From positions 29,073,501-29,137,500 of the forward strand of contig CM029118.1 in the NCBI GenBank assembly GCA_016859345.1: a DNA stretch of 64,000 nucleotides, read 5' to 3'. The notes under the pieces were generated by a model. It was given only the letters and a program-made list of their open reading frames with translations, searched no databases and had not been told where the DNA came from. The translations under genes were made by a program, and so were the position numbers. Below are positions 58,300 through 64,000 of the stretch, one piece after another; position 1 is the stretch's first letter, and the number at the start of each line of letters is the position of its first letter. Source of the stretch: Istiophorus platypterus (Eukaryota; Chordata; Actinopteri; Istiophoriformes; Istiophoridae).

Positions 58300-60325
58300 A
58301 CCACCCATGAATCTATTGCCCCTATAAAAGAGGAGATAATAAAAAAAAGGTTTAACTCTGGTTTAGCTCTCAAACCTGTATATTAAAGCAAACAATGTGA
58401 AAGCTTGAAAAGGAATGGCGTTCCACCGAACTGGAAGAATCCCGCATACCCCGACATGATAGTCTTAAAACTTACAGGACGGCCATCTGTGATGCCATAG
58501 CAGCCTATTACTCATCTTTAATAGAGGAATATAAAAACAACTCTAGGTTTCTTTTCAACACCGTAGCCAGTCTGACCGAGAGTCATAGCTCGATTGATCC
58601 ATGTATTCCTGTCGCTCTTAGTAGCAACAATTTCATGAGTTTCTTCAAAGTTATAATTCTAACTATTAGAGACAAAATTAATCACTTCTCAACCAACACC
58701 AAATTATCTTCAAACACAGGAACTTTAGGAATGGCTGTTAGACCTGCGAGATATTTAGACTTTTTTTCCCCGATCGACCCTCTCAAACTGACTTCAATGA
58801 TCTCTTCATCTAAACCATCAACCTGTCTCTTGGTCCACATCCCAACCAGGCTTCTTAAGGAAGTTTTACCCTTAGCTCCTGTCCTTATCAAAAGATTATA
58901 TACCACAGTCCTTTAACAGAGCTGTAATTAAACTGCTTTTTAAAAATCCCAATATTGATCCAGATGTTTTAGCCAACTACAGACCCATATCTGACCTCTT
59001 GTTCATCTCTAAGATCCTTAAGAAAGCTGTTGCCATCAGTTGTGACTTCTAAATGACAAAATTTCATTTTAGGATTTACAGTTGAATTTCAAGTGTCTCT
59101 TTGCACAGATTCATTTCTGGTGAAAGTTATAAATAACTTTCTAAGTGCACAAAGGACTTGTCTCTTTACCTGTCTTGTGAGAATTTAGTGCTGCATTCAA
59201 CAGTATTGACCATCTCAGTCTATCACAGAAACTTAAACATTTAAATGGCATTAAAAGACTTGCTCCCAAGCTGGTTTAAATTCTATTTAGCGGATTTATT
59301 TCAGTTTATGCATGTTAACGATATATGCTCCATATACTTAAACATTATGCATGAAGTTCCACAAGGTTCTGTGCTCAGACCAATTCTATTCACTTTTTTT
59401 AATCATCTAATGATATAGTTTCTAGATTATCATAATTCCTTATTATCAGGCTGCTCATAAAAATTTCTAAATATTCTCTAGCTGATCTAAAATGCTGCAG
59501 TGCAAGTACTGACAAGAACTAGAAAGATCATATTTCTCTTGTATTAGCATCACTGAAATGGCTACCAGTAAAATCTAGACTACAATTTAAAATCCTCCTC
59601 CTCACCTAAAAAGCCTTAAAATTTTCAGGCACCTTCATATCTTAAATAGGTCATAGTAACCTTTTGCCTCGCTCGTACACTGTGCTCCCAAAATGGAAGC
59701 CTACTTGTGGTTCCTAGAGGCTCAGTTCTCAGGCTCCTCTACCATGGAACCATCTTCCAGTTTGTGTCCAGGAGGCAGACACCCTTTCTGCATTTAAGAA
59801 TAGGCTTAGAAACTTTTTGATATAACTTATAGTTAGGGCTATAAGCCAGCCTCTAGTTATGCTGTTATAGGCCCTGACTGCCGGAGGACTTCCCATCATG
59901 CATCAAGCTCCTCTTTCCTCTGTCCTCCTCTCCATCTCTATCCATATGCATTAATTTCTCATCAGTGCTGGGCACTAACATGGCTTCTTCTCTCTTCTGC
60001 AGTTTTGTGTTTGTGTTTGTTTTGTCTATCTACACCCTCCTCCTTTCACTTCCTGCAGGCGTTTCTGCCTCCAGAGCTGCAGAGTCTGAATCTCTACCTG
60101 AAAACAAACTACTAGTATGCTTGGTTCAGCACTAGGTTTCTGTCTTATAAAGGGTTTGTCCTTGCCACTATTGCCAAGTGCTTGGTCATGATTGAATGTA
60201 GGGTCTCTCTAAATAAAACTATAAAGAGTACAGTCTAGATCTGCAGTATATGAAAAGTGCCCTGAGATAATTCCTGTTACAACTTAGCACTATTTAAATG
60301 AAACTGAACTGACTTGAATTGGATA
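58300..60325 (+). mobile_element. L2-like LINE, 5'-truncated, with 3' tail
   Basis: The plus strand starts in the end of the endonuclease/linker region (SIAPIKEEI near 58312). It continues through a linker (TYRTAICDAIAAYYSSLIEEYK, about 58470-58535; NNSRFLFNTVASLTESHSSI, to about 58598) and enters reverse transcriptase (AVIKLLFKNPNIDPDVLANY, 58925-58985; VPQGSVLRPILF, 59350-59390). The YADD region is deleted. The C-terminal part follows (LASLKWLPVKSRLQFKILLL-like, 59550-59610) and then the 3' end with 'tgccctgagataattcctgt' and 'ctatttaaatgaaactgaac', ending in a TTGAA-type tail. These blocks and the tail are those of fish L2/Maui-type LINEs. It is non-functional, with frameshifts and stops. 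Confidence 0.9.
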
Positions 60326-60838
60326 TCACTCAAGATAAGTGTGATCAAGGCACCAAATGTACCTGCTATTACAGCCCATGGTTTTCAGTTTTTAATTATT
60401 TCTATAGAAATTCTCCCAGTAACCACATTCCACATGTATTGTAAAGGGTGTTTTTATGGAACAGTTCAGCTGAAGTGCAGTATCAGTAGTAATAACATGT
60501 AAGCGCACCCATTGTTTCCTGCTCTTCTCCCCTTATCATGGCTTGTATAAACACCATGTCTATAGATGTTTCCCCCTCTCTTGTCTCTCTGAACGTCCCA
60601 ACTTAGCAGTACTAGATCACTTCAGAGAGATTTACAAGCACTTCCTTTTTGTGTGTCTCCTCCTCCCTTTCCTTTATAGACCAACTTGACTCCCTCATAC
60701 ACCACCGAATCCCATGTCTCTGTCTGTTTGTCTGTCCATCTCCAGGAAGAGTAGAGCCTTCTGATTTATGACTGTTTAGCTGTTTAATACTCGACTATGC
60801 TAGGCTGGGGTAGTGTTTGTGTGTATGTGTATATTTGC
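60326..60838. other. unique non-coding DNA
   Basis: No gene is recognised; pyrimidine-rich around 60565-60700. Confidence 0.5.
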
Positions 60839-60866
60839 ATGTGTGTGTGTGTGTGGGGGGGGGGGA
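60839..60866. repeat. (TG)n followed by a G tract
   Basis: About eight TG units run into 11 G residues. Confidence 0.95.
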
Positions 60867-62315
60867 GGTGTCTGCAGTTGGAAAATTAAGCAGGAAATCA
60901 AGAGGTGAAGAGGCATGTGCTGTGTTGGTGGGAATGTGGAAGGTGCTGTTGTAGAAGACATGCATTTTGTTTTAAGACTTTTTTGCCTCTGTAAGAAAGA
61001 AAATAATATATTTATTTTGTGCAGTGAAGGAGCTATTGTGACATGAATTCTCCAGCTTAGATTGCAATTCCAGTTCTTGACACATCAGTGAACCAGTTAC
61101 AGTGTTTATCTATGAGAAAGTGAAATAAATTGATCAAGCTGTTTTTTTGTTTAGCGCTTAGCAAGTAAAACATTTTCCTCAGCTTTGAAAACTCACGGCA
61201 ACGATAAAGAAGATAACAAAAACAGACAATCATTCTGTGTTCTATTCTGTACTTTTGTTCTTGCAGACTTGTGAAATGTCATTAGTCATATCCCAAGTAC
61301 TGTTTGAATTCAAAATCCACATCTAGCCAAGCACAGATCAAATATCCCGAAGTGGTCTTGCTCTGCCTGTTTTATAAGATATACTTGGAACCTAACTTGT
61401 GTGGAACTTGGGCAGCTAAGTTTCTCAATGCATTACTCTACAAAGGGCAATGGCCCTTTTTTTTCTTATTTACCAGCTTGGTAAGACCAATAATTATCTC
61501 AACAGTTTGCAGCCTGGCTCCAAAGATGATCTGCGGGCCAATGCGCAACATCATCCTGGGAGCACAATCTTATCTAAGAAAGCCCTTTGGCAACCAACTG
61601 CTGGCTCTGCGGTCTGTAGCATTTACAGTCAGGGACAGTTGTGTTGAAGTGCAATCACCAGTGCCAGACTGAGCTTCTGATATTTACAAGAGCACTGCTG
61701 TTCCAATTGCATGTAGTATCCCTGCCCTCAGGAGTCTGGACTTTTGAGTTGAACTTGTAACTGTCAAGTATGGTAGTCTGAATTTGGTGTACTCTATACT
61801 GAGAAAGGTCTATGGTCTCATCCACATTTTCTCTATGAAATAACTGAATAAGTGGACTAGTGGGAGGGGAACTGATGTCAGCTGACTCAGCCTGTGATCT
61901 GCTGCCTTGAATCAAAGCTGTTATGTGTCCTTCCATCACCAAATGTGAAGGCACACCTTAGAGAGTTCAGACATTCCACAACTGAATAGTGAACCTTTTT
62001 GGTTCATTGGAATTACAGCCTGATTAATCAGTCAGGATTAGCATTTAGCAAGACCTATTGGAATGTCGTTCTTTGATGCAGGTATCTTATTTATTTCTAT
62101 TCCTCCACCTTTCCATTTTTCCCTAAAGCATTAAGCTGCCTGTCTCATCAGGCTGACAGGGTCAGTGCCACCATTCATTATAGGAACTGTGGAAGAGAGT
62201 AGAGCCTGCTGCACAGTTAAGAACTCGCTAGAAGCCTCAGTGTTTAAGCTCCAGCCTCAACATGCTATACATGTGTCTTTCTCTCTGTACTGACAACGCA
62301 TAACACATACATATA
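60867..62315. other. unique non-coding DNA
   Basis: No gene is recognised. A 122-codon plus-strand frame (61304-61672) and a 99-codon minus-strand frame (61655-61954) match no family and lack splice context. 61490-61830 is less AT-rich and might be conserved. Confidence 0.5.
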
Positions 62316-62714
62316 CCGTTACAGTGCATTAAAAAGTCCTCAGACCCCTTCAGATATGTGTGTGTGTATATATACACAGTAAGGATTCAGACCATTTGCT
62401 ATGACCTTTTAAAATTTTTTTCAAGTGCCTCCCATTTCTTTTCATCATCTTTAAGAGGTTTCAACACCTAGATTGGTGTAGACATGTGGTGTATTCAATT
62501 GATTGGTCATGATATGGAAAGGTACACAATTGTCTGTTTAAGGTCTCACAGTTGACATTGCATATCAAAGTAAAAACCAAGCCCTGAGGCTGAAGGAAAT
62601 GCCTACAGAGCTCAGAGACAGTGCAGCATAGGTGTATCCATTATTCTTAAATGAATAAAGTGTGGAAAAACCAGGATCCTTCCTAGAGCTGCCTGCCCAG
62701 CCAAACTGAGTGGG
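62316..62714 (+). mobile_element. Tc1 fossil, 5' part, forward orientation
   Basis: It begins with a terminal repeat ('cagtgcattaaaaagtcctc', then agacccct), carries a short TG/TA tract, and continues with the 5' leader ('gtaaaaaccaagccctgagg') and the start of the transposase ('cctacagagctcagagacag'). It then reads 'cttcctagagctgcctgccc' and 'agccaaactgag' at about 62710, where it stops. It is the same family as the fossil at 745-1440, which lacks this terminus. An internal deletion removes part of the helix-turn-helix region near 62625. Confidence 0.85.
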
Positions 62715-62900
62715 GGAAGTTTCTTGAAGTATCTCCCATTTCCACACAAGATCTCTGGAGCTCAACCAGAGTGACCTTTTATCAAGGTCCCTCTCACTGA
62801 TTGCTCAGATTAGCTGGGAAGAGAACTCAAGGTAGAGTCCTGGTTGTCCCCAATGTCTTCCATTTATGAAGGTAGGTGGTGTACAGTGGGTTTATCAGAG
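62715..62900 (-). mobile_element. Tc1 fossil, 5' part, inverted
   Basis: On the minus strand the sequence reads 'taaatggaagacattgggg', then ccaggactctaccttgag, 'taatctgagcaatcagtgag', ggtcactctggttgagctcc and on through tggaaatgggagatac. This is the transposase region that overlaps and extends past the end of the forward fragment next to it. The two fragments therefore face each other tail to tail. Confidence 0.8.
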
Positions 62901-64000
62901 CTTCTTTGCTGAAAATTGCTGCCTGGTGTGTCTGGTATGTGACACTTAATGACTGAATCAAAACAATAAAGCTGTGAACTAAGACAATAAACTGAAAGTT
63001 GCCAGAAGCTCCACAGAGATGAGGGGAACACTGCAGTAATGTGAAATGTTCTGTGGGTTTGCCACTATGAGCAGCTCCTTTCACATTACAAGTAGTCAAG
63101 TATTTAATGTATTCATCATTAATGTAAAAAATAACTATAGCTTTTTGTTAGCCATTCATTCTCAGCCTTGAACAATGTAGAACGATACATTAGAACCCGC
63201 CTTCCTTCTTACACCTTTATGTTGCATCAATGTCATTAAACTACCTTTGTGTTTGAAGTTGTCTTCTTTATCTGAGTGTGCATCCATGTCACTTTTATTC
63301 TCTTTCTCTCCCATTTTTTCCTTAATCCAGGGCTGTAATAGTGGCGGTTGGTCCTGGGTGGCAATTCAATGTTCTCTCCCAGGACATGAGCCGACCTGGA
63401 AATATGGCTGCCAGGAGAGAAGGTGGCAGATGGCTGACAAGGCATTTTTACCCATAACCCCCCAGTAAAACTTTAACTCCCAAGATTTAGTGCTAGCGCT
63501 CTGCACTTAGCAAGCTGCAGCCGCTGGCATATTTTTTCAAAAGTCCCAAACTGATGGTTTTGCCAGCTGCGCATAAACATGCTTTATTGATTGGGCTGTT
63601 AAAAGATTCAAAGGGCCAGTATCATTTAGCAACAGACAGTTTTAGAGGACGAATAAAAGCTAAAAATTGCTCAAACATTGTGGTAGGCATCATTGATTTT
63701 TAGAGGAAAACAAAAAAATACTGAATTAAATTATTCATCGTGTCATAATATTGACTGATGACGATGGTAGACAATAATTTAGAAATTTAAAGGCTCCTAG
63801 GCAACAATGGCAATTAAGGCATTTAATTCACCCAGTTACAATCTAAGGGCCTGGCTACAGTCATATCTCTTAATTTGTCCCTGACAAGAGCACCATGAAA
63901 GTCATGCTCACTTACAAAACTGTCCAAAGAGAAAGCTTTATGCTCATAAACCATGCTTTGACTATTTTATTTATTCTGAACAGTATTGTTTGTTAAACAA
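62901..64000. other. unique non-coding DNA with a possible conserved block
   Basis: No gene is recognised. 63330-63660 is of mixed composition and low repeat content, a candidate conserved element. Short frames (62827-63099, 63236-63468) match nothing I know. Confidence 0.45.

Noticed and set aside
61304..61672. 122-codon plus-strand frame
   Set aside because: No known domain and no splice or promoter context; overlapping alternative frames look equally protein-like.

Overview
The window looks like a stretch of ray-finned fish (teleost) chromosome, probably percomorph; that is inference. The support is the repeat content: several decayed Tc1/mariner families typical of teleosts, L2/Rex1-type LINE fragments whose tails match fish LINEs, a piggyBac-like element, many (CA/TG)n, (TC)n, (TA)n and (GATA)n microsatellites, AT-rich background and no dense operon-like coding. 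Nothing in it is bacterial or phage: no operons, CRISPR arrays or ribosome-binding-site-led genes. I recognise no intact cellular protein-coding gene and no tRNA, rRNA or snRNA gene. The window reads as a gene desert or the inside of very long introns. Most long open frames are transposase or reverse-transcriptase remnants, or translations of microsatellites.

Layout. 1-13.7 kb: unique AT-rich DNA with one internally deleted Tc1 fossil (745-1440), a tRNA-SINE-like interspersed repeat (5.86-6.25 kb) and a near-perfect 149-bp hairpin (9041-9189). 13.7-18.6 kb: a LINE reverse-transcriptase fragment invaded by a (TA)n tract, abutting a recent tandem duplication of a 2.13-kb unit (copy A 14340-16470, copy B 16471-18600). 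Each copy carries a 640-bp TTAA-flanked MITE, a 60-bp palindromic mini-element and, on the minus strand, a TATA-like box followed by a possible signal-peptide exon. 18.6-31 kb: microsatellites, a degenerate TTTAGG-rich repeat, a Tc1 fossil with an internal inversion (22.97-24.07 kb), and a weakly supported pair of small phase-compatible exons (27.3-27.7 kb). 31-34 kb: three fossils side by side (mariner-like, Tc1-like, LINE 3' end). 34-54 kb: mostly unique DNA with a minus-strand Tc1 fossil (41.16-42.20 kb), (GATA)n and a possible exon at 49.7 kb. 54.3-57.2 kb: a piggyBac-like element apparently inserted into an older AAGTC-rich repeat. 58.3-60.3 kb: a 5'-truncated L2-like LINE with its 3' tail. 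62.3-62.9 kb: two Tc1 fragments in opposite orientation.

The elements do not work together as a system. The window records serial transposon invasion and decay. The points most worth checking are the young tandem duplication with its possible duplicated first exon, the near-perfect hairpin, the inverted segments inside two Tc1 fossils, and the Asn in place of the first catalytic Asp in three Tc1 fossils. I found no convincing new biological system. Family names rest on recognition of conserved motifs, not on a database search.
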